A DNA stretch of 64,000 nt, from the NCBI GenBank assembly GCA_934500705.1, contig CAKSTI010000012.1, positions 1 through 64,000 of the forward strand, in the 5' to 3' direction. The DNA is from an uncultured Clostridia bacterium. Its GTDB lineage: Bacteria; Bacillota; Clostridia; UMGS1810. The first letter of the stretch is position 1. Every line of letters begins with the position of its first letter. This document shows, piece after piece, positions 7,257-14,225 of this stretch. The position numbers and the translations under genes are program-made. The notes under the pieces were generated by a model. The model was not told where the DNA came from, searched no databases, and worked only from the letters and a program-made list of their open reading frames with translations.

Positions 7257-7429
7257 GCAATGTCGCATTGCGGAGGGGTGCTGTTAAAATCCCTCCACCG
7301 TCTGCGACGGTCACCCTCCCTTTGGCAAGGGAGGCTACGGCGGAATAAAAAACAAGTTAGTTTGATTACAATATGAGAATTTAAAGAGCGTTTAAAAAGT
7401 ATTTAAAACATTTAAAAGGAGTGTTTAAA
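7257..7429. other. Gap with palindromic repeat B and phased TTTAAA array
   Basis: No gene. It begins with TGTCGCATTGCG just after the ATPase stop. The palindromic repeat follows, then TTTAAA cores centred near 7382, 7393, 7404 and 7413 (spacings 11, 11 and 9). The ribosome site of the next gene is embedded in the last core. It probably separates the transposition genes from a second early/middle transcription unit. Confidence 0.6.
7287..7343. repeat. Palindromic repeat copy B
   Basis: Contains the core CCTCCCTT-TGGC-AAGGGAGG (7315-7334), preceded by ACCGT-CTGCG-ACGGT (7297-7311) and a left outer TCCCTCC word. Same arrangement as copies A and C. Confidence 0.85.
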
Positions 7430-7669
7430 GTGGTTAAAGTAAAGAGAATTACAAAAACGGGAGCGGTTACGCTTACCAAAGATTTGCGGCATCAGCTCGG
7501 ATTTTTGCCGGGTCAGACGTTAGATGTGAGGGTCAGCGGTGACGAGCTGGTGCTCCGAAAGCACGTTCCGACGTGTTTCTTTTGTGGAAATACTTCGGGT
7601 ATAGTGAGGTTTAAAGGTTACGAGATTTGCGAGAATTGCAGGGGGGCGCTTAAAAATGCAGGCATATGA
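7430..7669 (+). CDS. AbrB/SpoVT-type DNA-binding domain fused to a zinc ribbon
   Basis: 79 residues from the GTG at 7430. AAAAGGA lies nine bases upstream, whereas the earlier GTG at 7421 abuts it. Residues 4-42 (RITKTGAVTLTKDLRHQLGF, then PGQTLDVRV) are the swapped-hairpin AbrB fold. Residues about 47-75 hold CFFC and CENC, a four-cysteine zinc ribbon. AbrB-fold proteins act as transition-state or antitoxin regulators, so this may regulate phage middle genes. The last 14 bases overlap the next gene. Confidence 0.75.
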   Translation: MVKVKRITKTGAVTLTKDLRHQLGFLPGQTLDVRVSGDELVLRKHVPTCFFCGNTSGIVRFKGYEICENCRGALKNAGI

Positions 7670-8342
7670 GGGAAACGACGCAAGCGAGGTAAAAACGGCA
7701 TACGGCAAATTAATTAAAGCAAAGGTAAACAGGCTCGCCGAGATTAAGAGCGAAATTGAACAGTTAAAAAAAGAGTCGGCGGAGCTTGAAGGATATTTTT
7801 TGACGCTTGCAACAAATGACCTTGCCGACACGAAGTACAAAAGCGTAAAATACGAGGGTGACGGCAAGAACAGGGTCACGGCGACTGTTGCGACATCGGT
7901 AAAGGTTGTGTATCCGACGATTTTAAAAATGGTTCTTGGCAGCGTTTTTGACGATGTTGTAAGACAGGAAGTATCATACAAGATAACCTCTGCATCGGCG
8001 GCAAGGCTGCTTACCGGAATATATTTAGGCAATTACGACAAGTCAGAGCCGGACGAGGTGATTTGCGCAATTACCGACGACGAGGAAAAACGCAGTGCGC
8101 TTGCAAAGAAACTTAAAGGTGCAAACTTTGAGTCGGACAAGAAAGCTATAATCTCCATTGCCGGACTTGACGAAAAGAACGCCGAGGAATATGCTTACCT
8201 TTACGGCGAGGCTATGTGCTGGAAAAACTTTAAGGAGCTTGTCGAAAACAGCGGTACGGTTTGCGGCAACGCCAGAGCCCTTGAAGGACTGGCGGCGGCG
8301 CTTGCCGTTGAGGAAACGCCGAAAATCAAAGTTGAGGTGTAG
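7656..8342 (+). CDS. Phage middle-gene protein of unknown function
   Basis: 228 residues. The N-terminal part (about 15-60) is a coiled coil (AEIKSEIEQLKKESAELEGYF), followed by a globular alpha/beta region with no motif I recognise. The place between the ATPase and GemA genes is where Mu carries gam, and Gam also starts with a coiled coil. I see no clear Gam similarity, so a DNA-end-binding role is only a positional guess. It overlaps the AbrB-like gene by 14 bases. Confidence 0.6.
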   Translation: MQAYEGNDASEVKTAYGKLIKAKVNRLAEIKSEIEQLKKESAELEGYFLTLATNDLADTKYKSVKYEGDGKNRVTATVATSVKVVYPTILKMVLGSVFDDVVRQEVSYKITSASAARLLTGIYLGNYDKSEPDEVICAITDDEEKRSALAKKLKGANFESDKKAIISIAGLDEKNAEEYAYLYGEAMCWKNFKELVENSGTVCGNARALEGLAAALAVEETPKIKVEV

Positions 8343-8345
8343 ACA

Positions 8346-8813
8346 ATGGAGCCGATTAACCTTAAACAGATGCAAGAGATTTATGTGAGGGCAACTAAGC
8401 TCGGAATATATGACAAAAGCCTCAAAAAAGACGATAACTTGCACGTTATGGTATACAGAATTTGCAAAAAGACGTCTATTGCCGACTTGACTTTTGCCGA
8501 TGCGCAAAAGGTTTTAGCAGAGCTTAGAGCGGCGTCGAGGGCAAACGCAATGAGTGCATACCAGCAAAAGAGAGCGTGGGCGGAATACTACAAGCTGAAA
8601 AAATGGTCTGCGCCGTCGGGTGCAAGCGACGGCGAGAGAATGGCAGGGATTGTAAGAAAGGCGTGCGGCATACGTTCCGACGCAAAAAGACCTTTTGCTT
8701 TTGCCGATAAATGCGACGGCAACGATATAATAGAGACGCTCAAAAGGTACAGTCATTCGGCTTTTACAAAAAGCAGAGCAAAAAAGGAAGGCGGTGCGTA
8801 TGGCGAACTTTGA
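8346..8813 (+). CDS. gemA: GemA-like regulator (Mu gp16 family)
   Basis: 155 residues. The start (INLKQMQEIYVRATKLGI), the middle (SIADLTFADAQKVLAELRA) and the C-terminal helix-rich part match the DUF1018/GemA family of Mu-like phages. GemA in Mu modulates host gene expression and DNA supercoiling early in lytic growth. The gene lies just upstream of a Mor-type activator, the same order as in Mu, and overlaps it by 14 bases. Family assignment is by pattern recognition; conserved residues were not checked against an alignment. Confidence 0.75.
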   Translation: MEPINLKQMQEIYVRATKLGIYDKSLKKDDNLHVMVYRICKKTSIADLTFADAQKVLAELRAASRANAMSAYQQKRAWAEYYKLKKWSAPSGASDGERMAGIVRKACGIRSDAKRPFAFADKCDGNDIIETLKRYSHSAFTKSRAKKEGGAYGEL

Positions 8814-9120
8814 CGATATAAACATCGACGAGCTCCCGGAGGTTTATCAAACGCTTGCAATGCTTGTTGGAATTGAGGGTATGCTTAAAATTGCCGAAGT
8901 ATTCGGCGGCGGTGAGAGTATATATTTTCCAAAAATCGAGGCCATACACCGCTCTGTGCGCAACCGTGCAATCATAGCCGAATTTAACGGGTACAACTTT
9001 AAGGCACTTGCACGAAAGTACAGACTCACAGAGATGGCGATACGGGCGATAGTTCGTGAGGAAATTGAAAAGCGGAGAAATGAACCGCTACCGGGACAGA
9101 TGAGTTTCGATGAATATTAA
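8800..9120 (+). CDS. Mor-type transcription activator of middle/late genes
   Basis: 106 residues from the ATG at 8800, with AAGGAAGG upstream. The N-terminal part (DELPEVYQTLAMLVGIEGMLKIAEVFGG) and the C-terminal helix-turn-helix (AIIAEFNGYNFKALARKYRL, then TEMAIRAIVREE) are the layout of the Mor/C family. In Mu, Mor turns on the middle promoter. Here it is the last gene before a terminator and the start of the next operon, so it probably activates the promoter near 9250. Confidence 0.85.
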   Translation: MANFDDINIDELPEVYQTLAMLVGIEGMLKIAEVFGGGESIYFPKIEAIHRSVRNRAIIAEFNGYNFKALARKYRLTEMAIRAIVREEIEKRRNEPLPGQMSFDEY

Positions 9121-9125
9121 AAAAG

Positions 9126-9162
9126 AAATCCTCTTTGGCAGAGATGCCAAGGGGGATTTTTT
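9126..9162 (+). terminator. Intrinsic terminator after the Mor-like gene
   Basis: A stem of about 15 bp with two wobble pairs (9126-9140 with 9145-9159), a 4-base loop and a run of six T. It ends the early/middle operon. Confidence 0.8.
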
Positions 9163-9185
9163 GTGGTGCGGGCAACGAATTTTTT

Positions 9186-9201
9186 GCAAATTGCGTGTAA
9201 T
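9186..9201 (-). repeat. Internal copy of the phage end motif
   Basis: On the minus strand it reads ATTACACGCAATTTGC, matching the inner right-end motif GTTACACGCAAAATGC at 13 of 16 positions. It lies between the Mor-like gene terminator and the next promoter. Mu carries an internal transposase/repressor-binding enhancer; this could be an analogue or a chance copy. Confidence 0.5.
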
Positions 9202-9230
9202 TTGCGAAAATAAATCACAAAAGTATTTTC

Positions 9231-9264
9231 GTATTGTATTTTAAGAATATCTGATAAAATCAGA
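9231..9264 (+). promoter_or_regulatory. Candidate activator-dependent promoter of the second operon
   Basis: A -10-like TAAAAT (9255-9260) sits inside a short dyad, TCTGA-TAAAA-TCAGA (9250-9264). There is no good -35 element, as expected if the Mor-like protein is required. The first gene starts 27 bases downstream. Confidence 0.4.
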
Positions 9265-9286
9265 GTAAGAAAAGAGGTGCGGCGCA

Positions 9287-9643
9287 GTGAAATACGCAGA
9301 CTACGTTATTACCACACTAATAGGACTTGGAATAAGTGCGGCGGTGGGAATAATTACATATTTTTTAAAGCAGACAATGAACAGGGTTGCGCAGGCGGAG
9401 GCGGATATAAAGTCGCTTGAAAAAGGCTGTGTGCCGCTGGGGCGGTACGAGGAGGACTTTAAGAAACACGAAAAGGAGCTTAAAGAGCTTAATAACACCT
9501 GTTTGAAACAAGCGGATTTTTTGCGTGAAATATCAGAAATAAACCGCAAATTTGACCGCATAGAGGACAAGATTGACAGAGATACCCGTCACACGGGCGA
9601 CAAACTGGATAGACTTCTTAAAATGATTGGAGAGGCGAAGTAA
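9287..9643 (+). CDS. Membrane-anchored coiled-coil phage protein
   Basis: 118 residues from a GTG with AAAGAGGTG upstream. There is one membrane helix (about 7-27; VITTLIGLGISAAVGIITYFL), then a long charged coiled coil to the end (INRKFDRIEDKIDRDTRHTG, then DKLDRLLKMIGE). In Mu-like phages this slot often holds lysis or membrane accessory proteins, and the layout resembles holin-like or spanin-like proteins. A clear holin lies at the far right end, so the role is open. The stop overlaps the next start (TAATG). Confidence 0.65.
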   Translation: MKYADYVITTLIGLGISAAVGIITYFLKQTMNRVAQAEADIKSLEKGCVPLGRYEEDFKKHEKELKELNNTCLKQADFLREISEINRKFDRIEDKIDRDTRHTGDKLDRLLKMIGEAK

Positions 9644-9969
9644 TGGAAGATGTCATAAAAAGAGCCGAGAGGGCGGCTTTTATCCGCTCAAACGGAACAA
9701 TAATGCGCACACTCAACGTAATGGACAAGGCATATAAAAGTCTTGACGTGGTGCGTTCGGTGGTGGCTGATGACGGAGTGAGCGAATACGACTTTGTTAA
9801 AAGCATTAACTTTCTTGCTGGCGAGCGATATATCCGAATAAGGGATATATCAGCGCACAAAATTGTTGAGTTTTCGGACGCAATATACAAAGAGTGCGAG
9901 GCAACACTCACTCCGCTCGGAACAAGGGTGCTTATGGGACTTAAATCTGACCCGGCAATAGAGGTGTGA
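9643..9969 (+). CDS. Small winged-helix-like phage protein
   Basis: 108 residues. The pattern ERAAFIRSNGTIMRTLNVMD ... YDFVKSINFLAGERYIRIRDI ... LTPLGTRVLMGL is that of a winged-helix DNA-binding protein with a final beta-hairpin and helix. Similar small proteins precede the Mu gp27-type gene in transposable phages, but their role is not established. It is coupled to the upstream gene by a one-base overlap. Confidence 0.6.
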   Translation: MEDVIKRAERAAFIRSNGTIMRTLNVMDKAYKSLDVVRSVVADDGVSEYDFVKSINFLAGERYIRIRDISAHKIVEFSDAIYKECEATLTPLGTRVLMGLKSDPAIEV

Positions 9970-9972
9970 GGT

Positions 9973-10533
9973 ATGGGAAAAAACAGGAAATGCTCAAAAA
10001 TCGACAGGCTGCCGTTAAAGGTTAAAGACGCAGTGGAGCAAATGATGTTAAATCCCACTATCACATACCGTGAGATTGCATCATATATCCGCTCCAAAGG
10101 CTATGAGATAAGTATATCGTCAGTTCAGAGGCACGCCGCAAACTTAAACGAGTCGGCAACGGCTCTCAAAATGACGCAGGAAAACTTTAAGGTTCTGATG
10201 AGTGAAATGGAAAAATATCCGAACCTTGACACCACGGAGGCGATAGTCAGACTTCTCTCCGGCTACACCTTAGAGGCGATTGGCAAACTCAATGAGGACA
10301 GCTGGGACGGGCTCGACCCCCTCAAATTGATGAGCCAAGCAACGGCACTGACAAGGGCGGCGGCATACAAGGCTAAGATTGACATTGGCACCAAGGACAA
10401 GCTCGACATCGGCTTTGATTACGTCAAGGACACGATATTTGAAACTATGGCAGAGAAAAATCCTAAACTGTATGAGCAGTTTAAGAGGTTCATAGACAAA
10501 GAGGAAAAGAACATTAAGAGGAGTTTGCAGTAA
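9973..10533 (+). CDS. Mu gp27-like protein (DUF3486), probable small terminase
   Basis: 186 residues, start at the ATG with GTGAGGT upstream. The N-terminal helix-turn-helix region (KIDRLPLKVKDAVEQMM ... TYREIASYIRSKGYEISISS, then VQRHA) is the hallmark of DUF3486, the Mu gp27 family regarded as the terminase small subunit. A helical C-terminal oligomerisation region follows. It would bind phage DNA for packaging. The large subunit lies two genes downstream and is of the SPP1/PBSX type. In Mu the two genes are adjacent; here a NusG-like gene and a long leader intervene. Confidence 0.8.
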   Translation: MGKNRKCSKIDRLPLKVKDAVEQMMLNPTITYREIASYIRSKGYEISISSVQRHAANLNESATALKMTQENFKVLMSEMEKYPNLDTTEAIVRLLSGYTLEAIGKLNEDSWDGLDPLKLMSQATALTRAAAYKAKIDIGTKDKLDIGFDYVKDTIFETMAEKNPKLYEQFKRFIDKEEKNIKRSLQ

Positions 10534-10534
10534 A

Positions 10535-10600
10535 AATCCCTCCGTCAGATACAAAAGCGGCCGACACCTCCCTTTGGCAAGGGAGGCTGCGACAGAGGGA
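10535..10600. repeat. Palindromic repeat copy C (most complete)
   Basis: The inner core CCTCCCTT-TGGC-AAGGGAGG (10567-10586) is flanked by outer arms TCCCTC (10538-10543) and GAGGGA (10595-10600). The whole 66-base unit therefore folds on itself. It fills most of the gap between the DUF3486 and NusG-like genes. Confidence 0.85.
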
Positions 10601-10623
10601 GAACGAGGCAAAGGAGAAATAAG

Positions 10624-11067
10624 ATGTATGTAATAGCGGTAAATTCCACGCAGGAAAAAGATGCGTTTGCGTGTCTTAAAAAGATAGAAGGCATAGAGGT
10701 AATACTGCCGAGCTGTATACGGCAAAAACGGCACGGCGGAGTGTGGAAAGAGCACGAGTCAATAATCATTCCCGGTTACATTTTCATAGAGTGCAAGTTT
10801 TCCGATGCTCTCTATTACAAGGTCAAAAACAGCCTTTATGTGAGAGGTTGGCTCGGTGGAAGTAGACCTGTTAAAATGATTGAAAAAGACGCAGAGTTTA
10901 TACGATTTATCGCAAACGGCGGAAAGCCTATGCCGGAAATATGCGCAAAGTCCGAAATGATGAAAAAGGCGACGATTACGATTATTAATAAAAGAGCAAG
11001 AAAAATAAAATTCCGTGTGGAAGTGTTCGGTCAAGGGCACACTCTGACGCTCGGCTGGAAAGAATAA
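10624..11067 (+). CDS. NusG-like (NGN domain) transcription elongation/antitermination protein
   Basis: 147 residues. Residues 1-105 fit the NusG N-terminal domain (MYVIAVNSTQEKDAFACLKK ... IIIPGYIFIEC ... VRGWLGG ... FIANGG). The last 40 residues (ATITIINKRARKIKFRVEVF, then GQGHTLTLGW) look like a KOW domain that has lost the usual glycine loop. Specialised NusG paralogues such as RfaH and LoaP bind RNA polymerase and let it read through terminators of long operons. The gene directly precedes a 354-nt leader with hairpins and the 18-kb late operon, so I infer antitermination of virion genes. It does not look like the housekeeping NusG, which is longer. Confidence 0.8.
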   Translation: MYVIAVNSTQEKDAFACLKKIEGIEVILPSCIRQKRHGGVWKEHESIIIPGYIFIECKFSDALYYKVKNSLYVRGWLGGSRPVKMIEKDAEFIRFIANGGKPMPEICAKSEMMKKATITIINKRARKIKFRVEVFGQGHTLTLGWKE

Positions 11068-11421
11068 AAAATTCCGAAAGTAAATACGGTTGATACGCTC
11101 CCGGACTTTACTAAGGAAGGACATAAATTTTAAAGAATTGCATTTGATTTTAAAACGTTTTTTAAAAACTTTTTAAAAGATGTTTTAAAAGACAAAATGC
11201 GAATGGCGCAGCATACCCTTTTGGGGTGTAATTTTTACGAAAACAGCGCCGATGAGAAAGGTTAAAAGGTAAAAACGGCAATTTTGAAAAACGGACACGG
11301 CAAAAACCGTGTTTAATTTAATTAAAATTGTTTTTAAATTTGTTTAAAAATATTTTTGGGTGTACGTTTGCGAAATTAAAACAATAAACGCTTAAAACAG
11401 CATTTTTGGGGGTGAAAAATC
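11068..11421 (+). other. Late-operon leader: hairpins and TTTAAA arrays
   Basis: There is no gene in these 354 bases. It holds a TTTAAA array (centres near 11151, 11163, 11174 and 11186), an ACCC-TTTT-GGGT hairpin (about 11214-11226) followed by a short T run, an ACACGG-CAAAA-ACCGTGT hairpin (11295-11311), and a second pair of TTTAAA cores (11335 and 11345). The terminase ribosome site GGGGGTG ends the region. It looks like a long untranslated leader with possible terminators, placed next to a NusG-type gene. No clear promoter was identified. Confidence 0.6.
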
Positions 11422-12864
11422 TTGTTTATGACAAAAAATGAAAAAATATTAAATTTATCCGGCATTTTTAAAAGAAACGGAGCGGAAGTTTTAAATTACG
11501 GCGAGGAATTTAACAAATATTTTGGGGTAAAGCCTTTAAATTCACTTTCGCAAAAACGGGGATTTAAAAAAGACGGAATTTGTTCCGATATTTTGAGGGC
11601 ACTAACAACAGACAAATGGCAAGATGTTTTTACTCCGAAACAGAAAAAGACTGTGGAGCTTATGCACTCCGGCGGTTTTAAAAGGCTTAACATTCTCGAA
11701 GGCTCGGTACGTTCCGGCAAAACTCACATCAGCCTTGTACTGTGGGGTCTTGCGGTAAACAACGCCGACGCCGACGCACAGTTCCTTATGTGCGGAAAAA
11801 CCTTAAAGACGCTTAAAAGAAACTGTCTGCAACCGCTGAAAAGGATATTCGGCAGCGCAAATATTGACTACTCACTTTCCAAAAAAGAGGCACACCTTTT
11901 CGGGCGCCTCATATACTTAGAGGGCGCAGGCAACAGCGAGTCTGAGGAAAAGATACGAGGAATGACACTTTGCGGAGCGTACTGCGACGAGATAACACTT
12001 TGCGATGAGGACTTCTTTGCAATGCTGCTGTCAAGACTTTCAATGCCCGGAGCGTTTATGCTTGGTACAACAAACCCGGACAACCCCACACACTGGTTCA
12101 AGGAAAAGTACCTTGACCGTGCGGACGAGCTGGACTTGCTGTCTATACAGTACCTCATTGACGACAACACATTTTTGGAGCAAAGCTACATACAGGCTAT
12201 CAAGCGTGAATATGTGGGTGTGTATTATCAGCGGTTTATCCTCGGTGAATGGGTTGCGGCGGAAGGTGCGGTATATCCGCTTTTTGCAGATGAGCCGGAA
12301 AAGTTTGTTATACACAGCATAAACAAAGACGATGTAAAGGCGGTAAGCATAGGTGTGGACTTTGGCGGAAACGGCTCGGCACACGCCTTTGTTGCAAATG
12401 CAATAATGCGGGGATTTAAACAACTTGTAACGGTTGATGAGTTCTACCTCAAAAAGGAAATCTCACCGTCGGAGCTTGAAGGAAACTTTGTTGAGTTTGT
12501 ACGCCGTGTGCAGGAGGACTACCCCGTTTATGAAGTTTACGCAGACAGCGCAGAGTCAACGCTCATTAAGGGCTTACGAAAAGCGGCGGCAAAGAATAAC
12601 CTCGGCGTTGCGGTGAATAAGGCAAGAAAGGGAGCTATTACCGAGCGAATACGTTTCTACAACACAATGATGAGCCGTGGACGGTATGCAGTACTTGATA
12701 GGTGTCCTATGCTGATTAAGGCTTTTAAAGACGCTGTGTGGGAGCGAAAAAACACGGGCGGCAAAGATGTGCGCCTTGATAACGGCAAATTAAACATTGA
12801 CAGTCTGGACGCACTGGAATACTCAACCGAGAGTTACTCTGACGTATTCCTTGATATGAATTGA
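11422..12864 (+). CDS. terL: Terminase large subunit (SPP1/PBSX type)
   Basis: 480 residues from a TTG with GGGGGTG seven bases upstream; the ATG at 11428 is an alternative. It packages DNA by ATP-driven translocation and cuts it. The ATPase domain has Walker A GSVRSGKT (94-101) and Walker B with DE at 189-190. The C-terminal RNase H-like nuclease starts near 308, with the first metal-binding Asp at 313 (GVDFGGNGS) and further acidic positions in YADSAE and LDALEY. Mu uses a different terminase, so this is part of the siphovirus-type virion module. It is followed 11 bases later by the portal gene. Confidence 0.93.
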   Translation: MFMTKNEKILNLSGIFKRNGAEVLNYGEEFNKYFGVKPLNSLSQKRGFKKDGICSDILRALTTDKWQDVFTPKQKKTVELMHSGGFKRLNILEGSVRSGKTHISLVLWGLAVNNADADAQFLMCGKTLKTLKRNCLQPLKRIFGSANIDYSLSKKEAHLFGRLIYLEGAGNSESEEKIRGMTLCGAYCDEITLCDEDFFAMLLSRLSMPGAFMLGTTNPDNPTHWFKEKYLDRADELDLLSIQYLIDDNTFLEQSYIQAIKREYVGVYYQRFILGEWVAAEGAVYPLFADEPEKFVIHSINKDDVKAVSIGVDFGGNGSAHAFVANAIMRGFKQLVTVDEFYLKKEISPSELEGNFVEFVRRVQEDYPVYEVYADSAESTLIKGLRKAAAKNNLGVAVNKARKGAITERIRFYNTMMSRGRYAVLDRCPMLIKAFKDAVWERKNTGGKDVRLDNGKLNIDSLDALEYSTESYSDVFLDMN

Positions 12865-12875
12865 GGTGATAAAAG

Positions 12876-14222
12876 TTGACAGAAAGTATTTTGAATAAAC
12901 TTGGATATGCGTGTGACACCAAAATGCAGCAGCATATATCCGAGTGGAAAGAGTGGTACAAGGGTTATGTGCCGAGCGTGCACAAATATACCACATATAA
13001 CGGTCACAAAAACATCACGCACCGCCGTCTTACTCTCAATATGTGCAAGCGCACGTGTGAGGATTGGGCGAGCCTTTTAATGAATGAAAAAGTTGACATC
13101 AATACAGACAGCGAGGCGGTTAATGCAAAGTTAAAGGCGGTGCTTACGGGCAATGATTTTTACGTACAGGCAAACAGACTAATCGAAAAGGCGTTTGCCC
13201 TCGGCACGGGAGCATTTACCGAAAGCGTGGACGCAGACGGCAGCCCCGTAATTGACTACGTGACTGCGGATATGATATTCCCGCTGTCTTTTTGCGGTGA
13301 CGATATAACCGAGTGTGCATTTTCAAGTATTAAAAACATCAAAGGCAAAGAGTACCGGTACATTAACATTCACACCAAAGGTGCGGACGGTTTTTACGAA
13401 GTCCAGAACCGCTTTTTTGACGAAAAAGGTACAGAGGTAAGTGCGGAAAAGCTGGGAATAAACGTGCGCACCGTTTACGGTACGGGGAGCAAAAACAGGC
13501 ACTTTCAGATTATCCGCCCGAATATCACTAACAACGTCGAGGAGGACACTCCCCTCGGAATATCGGTATGCGCAAACGCCGTGGCGGAGCTTGCCGGAGC
13601 GGACATAATCTATGACAGCTACATAAACGAGTTTAAACTCGGTAAAAAGCGCATCATCGTTCCCGAAACAATGACACAGCGCATAAAAAGCGAAAACGGA
13701 GTTGATACGCCTCTCTTTGATGACAACGATACCGAATTTTATTCGATACCGGGAGTCCCGGACACGGAGCAAAAGCCGATTGAGATTAATATGGCTATAC
13801 GCTCATCAGAGCACAAGGAGTCATTGCAGACAGTTCTTAATCTCTTGTCGGACAAATGCGGACTCGGCAGCGGCAGGTACTCCTACGAGCGGAGCGGACT
13901 TAAAACCGCTACGGAGGTAATAAGCGAAAATTCCGACCTTTATCGTAACTTGAAAAAACACGAAATTGTGCTTAAATCTGCGCTGATATCACTTGTAAAG
14001 GCTCTTTTGGAAATCATAGGAGAGCCGGAGGCGGCAATAAAGATTGACTTTGACGATAGTATCATCGAGGACAAGACGGCGCAGTTCCAAAGGGACAAGG
14101 AGCTTGTGGCCCTCGGCGCAATGAGCGCCGCAGAGTTTAGGAGCAGATATTTAAACGAGGCTTTGGAAACGGCACAGCGTGAGATTGCAAAGATAAACGA
14201 AGGCTATCCGTTGGAGGAGTAA
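12876..14222 (+). CDS. Portal protein (SPP1 gp6-like)
   Basis: 448 residues from a TTG preceded by GAGGTGATAA, which overlaps the end of the terminase gene. Signatures of SPP1-type portals include the Trp-containing start (WKEWYKGYVPSVHKYTTYNG), the region with NMCKRTCEDWASLLMNEKV, and the long helix before the C-terminus (ATEVISENSDLYRNLKKHE). It forms the dodecameric channel at one capsid vertex. The gene order terminase-portal-minor capsid is conserved in SPP1-like phages. Confidence 0.9.
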   Translation: MTESILNKLGYACDTKMQQHISEWKEWYKGYVPSVHKYTTYNGHKNITHRRLTLNMCKRTCEDWASLLMNEKVDINTDSEAVNAKLKAVLTGNDFYVQANRLIEKAFALGTGAFTESVDADGSPVIDYVTADMIFPLSFCGDDITECAFSSIKNIKGKEYRYINIHTKGADGFYEVQNRFFDEKGTEVSAEKLGINVRTVYGTGSKNRHFQIIRPNITNNVEEDTPLGISVCANAVAELAGADIIYDSYINEFKLGKKRIIVPETMTQRIKSENGVDTPLFDDNDTEFYSIPGVPDTEQKPIEINMAIRSSEHKESLQTVLNLLSDKCGLGSGRYSYERSGLKTATEVISENSDLYRNLKKHEIVLKSALISLVKALLEIIGEPEAAIKIDFDDSIIEDKTAQFQRDKELVALGAMSAAEFRSRYLNEALETAQREIAKINEGYPLEE

Positions 14223-14225
14223 GCT

